Position numbers and translations under genes: made by a program. The notes beneath the pieces were generated by a model. The model searched no databases. It saw only the letters and a program-made list of their open reading frames with translations, and was not told the origin of the DNA. A stretch of DNA of 64,000 bases from Anaerolineae bacterium. GTDB lineage: Bacteria; Chloroflexota; Anaerolineae; Promineifilales; Promineifilaceae. Location: assembly GCA_028277515.1 (NCBI GenBank), contig JANQGC010000052.1:5853-69852 (forward strand), given 5' to 3'. Positions 26,521 to 35,428 of the stretch are shown here, piece after piece (position 1 is the first letter of the stretch; each line of letters opens with the position of its first letter).

Positions 26521-28284
26521 TTATACCTTCCAACGACGTGATTGTTGTTGGGCGTTCCACATGGCCGCATAACGGCCGTTTGCCACATACAACTCGTCAT
26601 GTGTACCACTTTCTACAATCCGCCCCTCCTCCAGAACCAAGATCATATCCGCCGCCACCCCCGTCGAGAGTCGGTGAGCAATCACCAACACCGTCTTGTT
26701 TTCCACCAGCTGGTCGATGGCTCGCTGTACGGCCACTTCACTTTCAGTGTCGAGAGCCGATGTCGGTTCATCCAACATAACAATTGGGGCATCCTTCAAG
26801 ATGGCGCGGGCAATCGAAATCCGCTGGCGTTCACCGCCCGATAATGCACCCCCTATATCTCCCACTGTGGTCTTATAACCATCCGGCAGGCGAGTGATAA
26901 ATTCGTGGCAGTGTGCCGCTTTGGCAGCAGCTTCCACTTCTTCATCCGTCGCTTCGGATTTTGCCATGCGGATATTGTTGCTGATGGTATCATCGAACAG
27001 GTAGACATCTTGAAACACCACCGATATATGGTGCATCAAGTCTTCCTGTCGCAGCGAACGAATATCGACATCTCCGATATTGACGCTCCCCTGTTGAGGG
27101 TCGGCGTAGCGGGTAATTAGTTTAGTGATCGTGGTCTTCCCGCTCCCAGAATGACCGACGATGGCCGTCATCGTCCTCTCAGGCATATGAAAGCTAACAT
27201 TCTTGATAGCTTTCTCAGATTGTCCTTGATAGGTGAAATCGACGCCGTCAAAACAAATATCATCCCCCACAGGTTCTTCTAGCGGTTCATGGGCTTTCAG
27301 CGGTGCAATCTCGAGAACTTCGTTGATCCTTCCCAGGGCTACGTCCGTTGTCTCAAATAAGTTTATTACTGCCACAAACAGCGATAAGGGTTCCACGAGT
27401 CGTGCAACTATGATGATACATGCCCCCAGGGTCACCAGAGCCAGGGTGTCTTCCAGCACAAACCAGGCACCAAAGAACAGCAAAAGCAGCAGCACACCTT
27501 CAATGAGGATACCCATCAGAAAATAGGGAATCTGGGTTCTGTAGAGACCAGATATCTGGGTACTTCTGACCCTCCTGATGGAGTCCTGCAGCTTCTCCTC
27601 ATTGACCCCGGTCCTGTTCACCGCTCTCAATACGGGCAAGCCCTGAATATACTCGATGAAGCCGGCTTCCAGCTCCGCGTTGGCACGATTAATGGCGGAC
27701 TTTTCTGTTACATTGGTATTTCTAATCCTGTCATACAATGGGACGGTCAGAGGAAACAAAACTACCATGATCAGGGCGAGACGCCAGTCCACGAAGAAGG
27801 TCACCACCACGATGGTCAGCGGAACGAAAATCAGCTCCACAATCATGGACGTTATGATCCCCAGGGAAATACCCGATTCCTCCACATTGTTAGCAAAGAT
27901 GGCATTCAATTCCCCCGTTTTATAAGCAGACAGCCTTTCCAGGGGCATCTGGCGCAGGCTGACACCCAGTCTGGTCCGCATGTCGTGGGCAATATCGATG
28001 ATATTGCCGGAAAAATCAAAGTCATGCCCCTTCCATTTTGTTACCAGAGAGACGGCGGAAACGGCGACCATAATACCGAAAAGCAGTAGGGTTGTTCCCA
28101 TATCCGGTGTTTCTACGAAGAGACTTTTCATCAGGGGATAGAACATGCCGAAGGCAATGCCTTGGGCGATATAAGCCACGATGAAATATCTTACAGACTT
28201 TCTGTAACTGGCCTCTTTCTCTCCTATAGCCGCTAAAGCCAGTCTGTAAAGCTCTCTGAAAGGTGTATAACTCTTCCTTCTCAT
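26521..28284 (-). CDS. Exporter-fold ABC half-transporter, IrtB/YbtQ-like (cassette A)
   Basis: 587 residues from ATG 28284, which overlaps the upstream stop as ATGA. Six membrane helices (about 25-310) are followed by an ATPase domain with Walker A VGHSGSGKTT, ALSGGERQRISIARA and IVMLDEPTSALD; all catalytic motifs are intact. With its partner it should form a heterodimer. Half-transporters of this fold include the drug exporters and the siderophore importers IrtAB and YbtPQ; location beside an ECF importer makes an uptake or linked role possible, but the direction cannot be read from the sequence. Confidence 0.88.
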   Translation of the reverse strand: MRRKSYTPFRELYRLALAAIGEKEASYRKSVRYFIVAYIAQGIAFGMFYPLMKSLFVETPDMGTTLLLFGIMVAVSAVSLVTKWKGHDFDFSGNIIDIAHDMRTRLGVSLRQMPLERLSAYKTGELNAIFANNVEESGISLGIITSMIVELIFVPLTIVVVTFFVDWRLALIMVVLFPLTVPLYDRIRNTNVTEKSAINRANAELEAGFIEYIQGLPVLRAVNRTGVNEEKLQDSIRRVRSTQISGLYRTQIPYFLMGILIEGVLLLLLFFGAWFVLEDTLALVTLGACIIIVARLVEPLSLFVAVINLFETTDVALGRINEVLEIAPLKAHEPLEEPVGDDICFDGVDFTYQGQSEKAIKNVSFHMPERTMTAIVGHSGSGKTTITKLITRYADPQQGSVNIGDVDIRSLRQEDLMHHISVVFQDVYLFDDTISNNIRMAKSEATDEEVEAAAKAAHCHEFITRLPDGYKTTVGDIGGALSGGERQRISIARAILKDAPIVMLDEPTSALDTESEVAVQRAIDQLVENKTVLVIAHRLSTGVAADMILVLEEGRIVESGTHDELYVANGRYAAMWNAQQQSRRWKV

Positions 28285-30074
28285 CGTACACCCCCGCTGT
28301 GTTGGAAATCCCAGTTCTGGGCAAGGGTGTAATTCTTCCATAGACCTGCATAGGTGCCGCCCAAGGCCAGGAGTTCGTCGTGGCGTCCCGACTCGGTCAC
28401 TTCCCCATGATCAAAAGCCACAATCTGGCCGACATCCTTGATGGTAGACAGCCTATGGGCAATGATAATGACGGTCTTGTGTTTCAAAAGATTGGAGAGA
28501 GCCTTGACGATCTCCACTTCGTTTTCCGGATCCGCAAAGGCAGTTGCCTCATCCAGTACAATGACGGGCGCGTCCCTGAGGATGGCTCTGGCAATGGTGA
28601 TCCGCTGCTTCTGCCCGCCGGACAGATTCGTGCCCCGGTCGCCTGCCAGGGTGTCGTAACCTTGGGACAAACTCATGATGAAGTCATGGATCTGGGCTGC
28701 TTTCGCCGCCGCCGTTACCGCCTCATCCGAAGCCTCAGGCGCAGCAATCCGAATATTGGCCGCCAGCGTATCATTGAAAAGGAATGTATCCTGAAAGACG
28801 AAGGAAACCGTGTCCATCAGCGTTTCTGTGGTCATATCCCTGATATCCACACCGCCGATCCGTATGGAACCCTCGATTACGTCCCAAAACCTGGGAATCA
28901 GTCTGGCTACGGTACTCTTGCCGGCACCGCTGGGTCCCACCAGTGCTGTGGTACTGTTTTCCGGGACATAAAAACTAACATACCTAAGGGCATAAATATC
29001 TTCCTCGCCATACTTGAAGGAAACGTCCTCAAAGGCGACATCATAACTTTCAGGCATCTGGGGCGTATCCGTCTTTTTCAGCGTAGGCAGTCCCTGAATC
29101 TCCTGTATCCGTTCGGCTGCCGCATTAGACTTCTTCAACGCCCGGTCAAACCACATCAGAGGCATTAGTGTGTCCGCCATGCCTGTGCTGACCATCAGTG
29201 AAGCCATCAGTCCGAAGAAGCTCAGACTGCCGCCAGCCACAGAAATAATTCCAGCACCGGTTACCGCCAAAATTGTTGGGAGCGGACTCAGAATGATCAG
29301 CGCGATCTTCCCCTGTACGGCCGTTAACTCAATCCACGCCTTCGTATGATGCCTGTAGCGTTCCAGCGCCACATTGTACCGTTTGAACGATGTTGTGCCG
29401 TCATCAAAAGTCCGCACCACCGGCATGGCCTGAACAAATTCGATCACTGCCTTGTTGATGTCCGACTGGCTTTGTTCATACTGCTTCCTATGGACAGCAT
29501 CATCCTTCATGGCTGCATACATAAGGATCATGCCGAGAACAAGCACCCCGACAGCCACAAGAGCCAGCCGCCAGTCAATGAGGATCATGGCAACGAGGGA
29601 TGCGATGGGTGTCGCCACACTCTTACCGATCATCGGGGTACTGTCGGCAACGAAGGCATGCAGATTCTTCACATCATCCAGCAGCACCTTCTTCAGAGCG
29701 CCGGTACCTGTTGAAATCACATAGCCAAGGGGCATATCCGCCAGGTGCTCCGTCATTTCAGTCCTGAGTATCTCTTCGAGCTTAAATGCGCCGTCGTGGG
29801 ATATGAGGAAACTGACGGAACGGATGGCATAGGCGAGAATGATGAGTGCCGTCAAGAGCCAAAAAGCTTCTCTGAAACTGAAGGTCAAGCCAAGAATCTC
29901 CAACTCACCACCAGCTACGATCGTTAGCACCAGTGCCAGCATAACGCTGCCTGCAATCAGCAGCACGCCGCTCACAGCAGCGAAGATCACCGCTGCAATC
30001 ATATGCGTTTTAACAGGACCGGTGATAGCCCAAAGCCCTCGGTTTTTGCTTTTTGGCCTCTTTGTCTTTGCCAT
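28281..30074 (-). CDS. Exporter-fold ABC half-transporter, IrtA/YbtP-like (cassette A)
   Basis: 597 residues from ATG 30074. A short basic N-terminus (MAKTKRPKSKNRG) and six helices are followed by the ATPase: VGPSGAGKST, NLSGGQKQRITIARA, VIVLDEATAFADPENE, IIAHRLST. The DEATAFADPENE wording, also found in the corresponding protein of cassette B, separates this subunit from its partner (DEPTSALDTESE) and marks a fixed two-type heterodimer. It has no siderophore-reductase domain, unlike mycobacterial IrtA. Its start lies 1 base after the stop of the upstream S component, joining the two cassettes into one operon. Confidence 0.88.
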   Translation of the reverse strand: MAKTKRPKSKNRGLWAITGPVKTHMIAAVIFAAVSGVLLIAGSVMLALVLTIVAGGELEILGLTFSFREAFWLLTALIILAYAIRSVSFLISHDGAFKLEEILRTEMTEHLADMPLGYVISTGTGALKKVLLDDVKNLHAFVADSTPMIGKSVATPIASLVAMILIDWRLALVAVGVLVLGMILMYAAMKDDAVHRKQYEQSQSDINKAVIEFVQAMPVVRTFDDGTTSFKRYNVALERYRHHTKAWIELTAVQGKIALIILSPLPTILAVTGAGIISVAGGSLSFFGLMASLMVSTGMADTLMPLMWFDRALKKSNAAAERIQEIQGLPTLKKTDTPQMPESYDVAFEDVSFKYGEEDIYALRYVSFYVPENSTTALVGPSGAGKSTVARLIPRFWDVIEGSIRIGGVDIRDMTTETLMDTVSFVFQDTFLFNDTLAANIRIAAPEASDEAVTAAAKAAQIHDFIMSLSQGYDTLAGDRGTNLSGGQKQRITIARAILRDAPVIVLDEATAFADPENEVEIVKALSNLLKHKTVIIIAHRLSTIKDVGQIVAFDHGEVTESGRHDELLALGGTYAGLWKNYTLAQNWDFQHSGGVR

Positions 30075-30075
30075 A

Positions 30076-30702
30076 TTAGACAATGCCTGCCTTTACAAAG
30101 TGTTTCTTCAGGACTCTGCGCCCCAAAAACGCACCTAGGACACTCCCGATAATAGTGGCTGTCAACACCAGGAAGAAAAATGGGCCATTGATGAAGGCGA
30201 TCATTGGTGCTATGGTTTCCTCAGCTATGCCCATGGCTACCATTTCTGCAATATAAGTATCGGCAAATAAAAGCATATTGGTCATGTATCCAAACCACCA
30301 GATAGTGATGAAGGCCACGTACCCGATGACGTTTCTGGAAAAGCTCTTGTATTTGCCGGAACTGATGATCACTTCTGCTACAATACCGCCGACAAAAGCA
30401 CCAAGCGGCGTCAAACCCGGCGCGCCGATGAGGAAATAGATCAAAGCCACCACCGTGGCCATGAGCGCAATTGCACCTGTTTTTGGCACTTTGGCGACCA
30501 CATACATAAAGACAATCCCCACTGGAATCGCTGCCACAGCGTATGTAAATGGAAAAGCGATAGCACTCAATGCCAGCAGCGTATCGAATACGATCTGGAT
30601 AACGATCAAGATCAAGGAAAAAATTCCAATCGTAATAAAGTCTCTACTAACCAACTTAGTCTTTTGCGGTGTGTCAGGCATGTTACCCTGTTTGGTCATC
30701 AT
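30076..30702 (-). CDS. MptD-family ECF S component (cassette B, second copy)
   Basis: 208 residues with five to six membrane helices. It shares most of its sequence with the gene just upstream (VSRDFITIGIFSLILIV, YVVAKVPKTGAIALM, GKYKSF, LKKHFVKAGIV), so the pair is a tandem duplication. Differences cluster in the loops between helices, where S components bind substrate, so the copies may serve different ligands. ATG 30702 or the internal ATG at 30681 (AGGG upstream) could be the start. Confidence 0.87.
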   Translation of the reverse strand: MMTKQGNMPDTPQKTKLVSRDFITIGIFSLILIVIQIVFDTLLALSAIAFPFTYAVAAIPVGIVFMYVVAKVPKTGAIALMATVVALIYFLIGAPGLTPLGAFVGGIVAEVIISSGKYKSFSRNVIGYVAFITIWWFGYMTNMLLFADTYIAEMVAMGIAEETIAPMIAFINGPFFFLVLTATIIGSVLGAFLGRRVLKKHFVKAGIV

Positions 30703-30732
30703 TGGTTTTTGCTTATTTGCCTCTTTGTCTTA

Positions 30733-31371
30733 TCAGACGATCCCGGCTTTCTCAAAGTGCTTTTTCAGCGTCTTACGACCCAATAACGCACCCAAAAAAG
30801 CACCGACAATGGTGGCTGCCAACACCAGGAAGAAGAACGGGCCGTTAATGAAATTGAGCATGGGTTGTAGGGATTCTGCGCTTATACCACTGGCCTCCAT
30901 CTCAACGATGTATGCTTCGGTTGCAAATATCATCGTAAACATGTGCCCAAACCACCAGATAGTCATAAGGAATACGTACCCGATGGTGTTTCTAACGAAA
31001 CTTTTGTACTTACCGGAACTGATGATCACCTCTGCGATAATACCGCCGACTAAAGATCCTAACGGCATAAAACCGGGGGCGCCCATCAGAAAAAAGATCA
31101 AGGACTGGACTGTCATCATTAGAGCAATAGCGCCTGTTTTCGGTACTTTGGCGACCACATACATAAAGATTATGCCCACCGGAATTGCCGAAACTGCATA
31201 TGAAAACAAAAAACCGACACCAGGTATCACTCCCATGATCGTAGCAATCGTAAACACGACAACGATCATAATTAAGCTAAAGATACCAATGGTAATAAAA
31301 TCTCTACCGACTAATTTGTTATTTGGCTGCTTAACAGCCATTTCAGCATCCTGAACTGTATCCTCACTCAT
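30733..31371 (-). CDS. MptD-family ECF S component (cassette B, first copy)
   Basis: 212 residues, membrane-embedded, paralogue of the next gene downstream and more distantly of the cassette A S component. Signposts are LVGRDFITIGIFSLIMIVV, AKVPKTGAIALMMTVQS, EVIISSGKYKSFVRNTIGYV and a final KTLKKHFEKAGIV. AGGAGAG precedes ATG 31371. It follows the cassette B ATPase by 60 bases, a gap that holds a weak copy of the GTGACA hairpin; this is the largest gap inside the operon after the sensor end and might lower or raise expression of the S components. Confidence 0.88.
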   Translation of the reverse strand: MSEDTVQDAEMAVKQPNNKLVGRDFITIGIFSLIMIVVVFTIATIMGVIPGVGFLFSYAVSAIPVGIIFMYVVAKVPKTGAIALMMTVQSLIFFLMGAPGFMPLGSLVGGIIAEVIISSGKYKSFVRNTIGYVFLMTIWWFGHMFTMIFATEAYIVEMEASGISAESLQPMLNFINGPFFFLVLAATIVGAFLGALLGRKTLKKHFEKAGIV

Positions 31372-31389
31372 CAGACTCTCCTTCGGGAT

Positions 31390-31417
31390 GTGACAGGCGC
31401 TTTAAAAGGCATGTCAC
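31390..31417. repeat. Degenerate GTGACA...TGTCAC hairpin
   Basis: GTGACA (31390-31395) and TGTCAC (31412-31417) around GGCGCTTTAAAAGGCA, whose centre TTTAAAA can also pair in part. It resembles the TTTAAAA-centred hairpin at 15232-15264 with several mismatches, and again lies just after a minus-strand stop (31431). Confidence 0.4.
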
Positions 31418-31430
31418 CTAATAACGTCAA

Positions 31431-32897
31431 TCAATCAAAAAACTCGTTTATTTGCGAAAAATGCGCTTCATCAAGATAGTAATCCGTCTGTACGGACCCA
31501 TCTTCAATAATCAAGACTCGGTCACATGTGTTGAGCAAAAATTCAAAATCATGCGTGATCACTAGCACCATTTTTCCATTCTGCCGCAGCACCTTCATTA
31601 CCTCCTTTACCCGCTTCATGTTCTGATGATCCAGACCGCTGGTCGGTTCATCCAAAATGATCACATCTGCGTTTTGTGCCACCCCGGCCGCAATTGCCAA
31701 CCGCTGTTTTTCACCGCCGGACAAACTAATCGGATGGCGATCATGCAGGTGTGACAATTTAAACATCTCCAAAATCTCATCATTGGTATGGGGACTTTCT
31801 TCCTTTCTGGCTTGACAGGACAGTTCAAGTTCGCCGAGAACGCTGTCACTAAACAATTGGCTGGTCACATCCTGCATTACCAAATAGATATTTCCTATCC
31901 GTTTCTTGAAAGAGATAGCGGTATTATCGTATGAAACCGTCCCCCGCTTTTCTTTGACCATGCCACACAAACAACGAGCCAGGGTAGATTTACCCTGCCC
32001 GTTATGTCCTACCAGCCCCACAATTTCGCCTTGATGAAAAACGTGCGAGACATCTTTCACAACATAATGCTTCGATTCATAGGACACCCAAAGGTCTTCT
32101 ACCTGAAGCTGCTTATCGGCGACATCCACCTTAAGAGGCTCTTCGTTAATCAGATGCCGGAACGACAGTGCCCGCAATCCTTTGGTTTCTAATTCATCTG
32201 TACCCAACGCCTGGAATTCTGCATTGGACCAATCGTTGGCAACCTGGCCGTCTTTCAAATGCAACACGCGATCTACCACGTTTTTCAGATAATGAAGGCG
32301 GTGTTCAGCAATCACAATCGTTTTACCTTCAGCTTTCAGCGTTTCAATCATCTTACGCAGCTGCTGCGTAGCCACCGCATCCAGATTTGATGACGGCTCA
32401 TCCATCAGGAAAATATCCACGCCCATGGCATAGATCGAAGCGATAGCAATCATCTGCTTTTCACCGCCAGATAGAGAGAAAATGCTTTTGTCCAGCAAAT
32501 GGGAAATACCCAATGCCTTGACAGTTTCAGCAACACGCCGGTGAATCTCTTCACGGGTAAATCCCAGATTTTCACAACCAAAGGCGATCTCGCTGGTCGT
32601 ATCTACATTGAAAAACTGGCTGCGCGGATTTTGAAAAACACAACCAACTTTTTGGTATAGATCATCCGAATCGTAGCCGTTAACAGACTGTCCATCGATT
32701 TTCACTTGGCCACTCAGATCCCCAGAATAGAATTGGGGAATCAATCCATTCATCAAACGAAGTAATGTGGTTTTGCCACAGCCGCTAACGCCGGCCAGCA
32801 ATACACATTGGCCTTGGAGAATTCGCAAAGAGAGTTCATCCAAATCGGAATTCACGCTGTCATCATAAGAAAATTTGACGTTCTCTATACTGATCAT
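31431..32897 (-). CDS. ECF transporter ATPase, two fused domains (cassette B)
   Basis: 488 residues from ATG 32897, two bases after the EcfT stop. Domain 1 has GVSGCGKTT and LSGGEKQMIAIAS; domain 2 has GHNGQGKST and LSGGEKQRLAIAAG, both with intact Walker B before DEP. Same two-in-one design as the cassette A ATPase, but the sequences have diverged well beyond a recent duplication. It should drive an ECF complex with the neighbouring EcfT and one of the S components. Confidence 0.92.
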   Translation of the reverse strand: MISIENVKFSYDDSVNSDLDELSLRILQGQCVLLAGVSGCGKTTLLRLMNGLIPQFYSGDLSGQVKIDGQSVNGYDSDDLYQKVGCVFQNPRSQFFNVDTTSEIAFGCENLGFTREEIHRRVAETVKALGISHLLDKSIFSLSGGEKQMIAIASIYAMGVDIFLMDEPSSNLDAVATQQLRKMIETLKAEGKTIVIAEHRLHYLKNVVDRVLHLKDGQVANDWSNAEFQALGTDELETKGLRALSFRHLINEEPLKVDVADKQLQVEDLWVSYESKHYVVKDVSHVFHQGEIVGLVGHNGQGKSTLARCLCGMVKEKRGTVSYDNTAISFKKRIGNIYLVMQDVTSQLFSDSVLGELELSCQARKEESPHTNDEILEMFKLSHLHDRHPISLSGGEKQRLAIAAGVAQNADVIILDEPTSGLDHQNMKRVKEVMKVLRQNGKMVLVITHDFEFLLNTCDRVLIIEDGSVQTDYYLDEAHFSQINEFFD

Positions 32898-32899
32898 GC

Positions 32900-33649
32900 T
32901 TAGTTTCCTGTAACAATTGCCAAAACAGCGAGTACCGAGAAAATTAGAATCACCACACCATCCATCCAAGTGAACCGGTTTTTATAGTAGGACGTGCGTT
33001 TTCTGTTTGAATCAATCCCCCTGGTGACTGAAGAAACCGCCAGCTCGTCTGCAATGACTGACATTCGCAGCATGATGGGAATCAGAATACTTTCCAACAC
33101 TAACATTGGGCGGAGGATCAAGTTTTTTAGTGAAAACCGAATGCCACGCATGCGCATGGCATTAATCACCAGCCAATATTCCTCTTTCAAAGTAGGGAAG
33201 AAGCGAATTGTCACCGCAAAGGCAATGATCAGTCCTTTAGGGAGGTGGATTTCTTGCAAGGCAGCCACCAATTTTCCTACCTTCGTTTTTTCGATGATTG
33301 CCGTGGCAAACATGAAACTGGGGATAACCTTTCTCAAGGCAACACAGAGAACACCAATCATTGAAATCAGCATATTGGGATATTCAATCGAGATAAAAAA
33401 ACCCAGCATCGTGGCAGCGTAAAATGCCCAATATTTCAATGCCGTTTTTAACATCCCCTGCCAAATCAGGATCAGGCCGATCGTGACCATGCACACCACT
33501 TCAAGCAATATATCGCTCAAAGAAAAAAAGATGACGCTGATGAGAATCAGCACCAGAATCTGAGTACGCGGGTCGAGCACACGCTGCTCTACAATCTGGT
33601 CTTCTGTAATCTTTGAAGGATTGGTCTTAATTGCAGCTTTCTGTTGCAA
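32900..33649 (-). CDS. ECF transporter T component (cassette B)
   Basis: 249 residues, about six helices after a polar 25-residue N-terminus. Coupling motifs are NAMRMRGIRFS and AVSSVTRGIDSNRKR, equivalent to AMKLRDAIG and ASLTRGLGL in the cassette A protein. The start is taken as TTG 33649 with GGAAGAA upstream; the next in-frame ATG lies deep in the protein. It follows the ABC half-transporter by 33 bases and nearly touches the ATPase gene. Confidence 0.88.
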   Translation of the reverse strand: MQQKAAIKTNPSKITEDQIVEQRVLDPRTQILVLILISVIFFSLSDILLEVVCMVTIGLILIWQGMLKTALKYWAFYAATMLGFFISIEYPNMLISMIGVLCVALRKVIPSFMFATAIIEKTKVGKLVAALQEIHLPKGLIIAFAVTIRFFPTLKEEYWLVINAMRMRGIRFSLKNLILRPMLVLESILIPIMLRMSVIADELAVSSVTRGIDSNRKRTSYYKNRFTWMDGVVILIFSVLAVLAIVTGN

Positions 33650-33682
33650 CTCAATTCTTCCATGCGTTCATATCTGCGAATT

Positions 33683-35425
33683 TCACACCTTCCAACGGCG
33701 AGATTGCTGTTGTGCCTGCCACATGGTGGCATAACGGCCGTTATCCACCATCAATTCATCATGCGTTCCGCGCTCGATGAGGTTCCCATCTTCCAACACT
33801 AAAATCGTATCCGCAGCCACCACCGTTGAGAGCCGATGAGCGATCACCACCACCGTCTTATCTTCCACCAGCCGGTCAATGGCTCGCTGTACCGCCACTT
33901 CGCTTTCGGTATCCAGCGCCGAAGTCGGTTCATCCAGCAAAACAATTGGGGCATCCTTCAAGATGGCGCGGGCAATCGAAATGCGCTGGCGTTCTCCGCC
34001 GGACAGCGAACCGCCGATTTCACCCACCGTTGTGTCATATCCTTGTGGCAAACGGGTGATGAATTCATGACAGTTGGCTGCCTCTGCCGCGGCTTCTACT
34101 TCGGCATCCGTTGCGTCCGGCTTGGCCATGCGGATATTGGCTCGAATCGAATCGTCAAACAGATACACATCTTGAAACACCACGGAAATGTGGTGCATCA
34201 ACGTTTCCGGTGTGATATTCCGAATATCCACACCACCAATCTGGACACTTCCTTGCAATGGGTCTGCATAGCGCGTGATCAGTTTTGTAATCGTTGTTTT
34301 GCCACTGCCCGATGTCCCCACGAGGGCAGTTAAGCTATTTTCCGGCAAAGTAAAGGAGATGTCGTTCAGCACGCGATCCCCGTTTGTTTCGGCAATGCCG
34401 GCGTTGTAAATAAAATCCACGTCGTCGAAGGTGATGTCAAACGATTCGATACGGCCGTTTGGTTCAGAAACTGGCAGCGGTTTAACTGCTAACAATGTCT
34501 CAATTCGTTCCAACCCTGCTTCCATAAAGTCAAACATCGTCGCTAGATTGGCAAAGATGGATAATGGCTCCGCAAATCGCACCATAATCACCAGCAGGGC
34601 AAACAGGATCGCCAGGCTCAAGCTGCCACCCAAAAACCAATACACACCAAGCACAATAACAATCAATATCCCCACCTGTACTATCGCCGACATCATAATG
34701 CCCGGCATGATGTTCCAACTGGCGGCAATTGTTTGTTGCTGCCGCAAATGGGCCAATGAATCTTGCAGCCGCACCGACTGTGGACCAACCTGGCGGGTGG
34801 CCCGTAAGACAGCCAATCCCTGCGCATACTCGATCAAATTGGCTGTCACCTTCGCTGTGGCCGCTGAAGTCACACGATTTTCCCTGGCGGCAACAGTACG
34901 AATCTTGCGGTAAAGCGGCAAGGCCAGGGGGAATAGCACAGCCAGAGCCAGGGCCAGACGCCAATCATAAAAGAAGGTGACCACAATTGTCGTTATCGGG
35001 GTGACGAAGGTGTTCAAAACGATATTGTACAACCCGCCCATAATCATGACGACATCATTGACATCGCCACTAAGCACCACATTCAAATCACCAGCCTGCC
35101 GTGAATTTAGATACTCCAACGGCATACGACGCAGTTGTTCACCTAATTTAATGCGCACTTCATGCCCTGTATCCATCTGGATTTGCCAATCGTAGCCATT
35201 GATAAACATGCGCAACACAGTATCGATCAAGACAAGCCCAATAAGAATAGAGCCGTAGAGAATTAATTCATCATTACCGGCCATCAAGGATTCAAACAAA
35301 GGAAATAACGTAGCATAGGCCAGTCCTTGGGCAATGGCACTGGCAATCACCAGGGCAAAGCCCCGCTGCATTAAGTATGCTTGCGAACCAGCCGCATAGA
35401 TCATTCGTTTATAAGTCGCATACAT
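33683..35425 (-). CDS. Exporter-fold ABC half-transporter, IrtB/YbtQ-like (cassette B)
   Basis: 580 residues: six helices, then an ATPase with VGTSGSGKTT, SLSGGERQRISIARA and IVLLDEPTSALDTESE. It is the counterpart of the 26521-28284 protein, sharing long stretches in the ATPase (for example MHHISVVFQDVYLFDD) and the C-terminal QQQSRRWKV. All motifs are intact. The start ATG 35425 follows the partner's stop by 3 bases, so the heterodimer is probably made in equal amounts. Confidence 0.88.
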   Translation of the reverse strand: MYATYKRMIYAAGSQAYLMQRGFALVIASAIAQGLAYATLFPLFESLMAGNDELILYGSILIGLVLIDTVLRMFINGYDWQIQMDTGHEVRIKLGEQLRRMPLEYLNSRQAGDLNVVLSGDVNDVVMIMGGLYNIVLNTFVTPITTIVVTFFYDWRLALALAVLFPLALPLYRKIRTVAARENRVTSAATAKVTANLIEYAQGLAVLRATRQVGPQSVRLQDSLAHLRQQQTIAASWNIMPGIMMSAIVQVGILIVIVLGVYWFLGGSLSLAILFALLVIMVRFAEPLSIFANLATMFDFMEAGLERIETLLAVKPLPVSEPNGRIESFDITFDDVDFIYNAGIAETNGDRVLNDISFTLPENSLTALVGTSGSGKTTITKLITRYADPLQGSVQIGGVDIRNITPETLMHHISVVFQDVYLFDDSIRANIRMAKPDATDAEVEAAAEAANCHEFITRLPQGYDTTVGEIGGSLSGGERQRISIARAILKDAPIVLLDEPTSALDTESEVAVQRAIDRLVEDKTVVVIAHRLSTVVAADTILVLEDGNLIERGTHDELMVDNGRYATMWQAQQQSRRWKV

Positions 35426-35428
35426 GAT

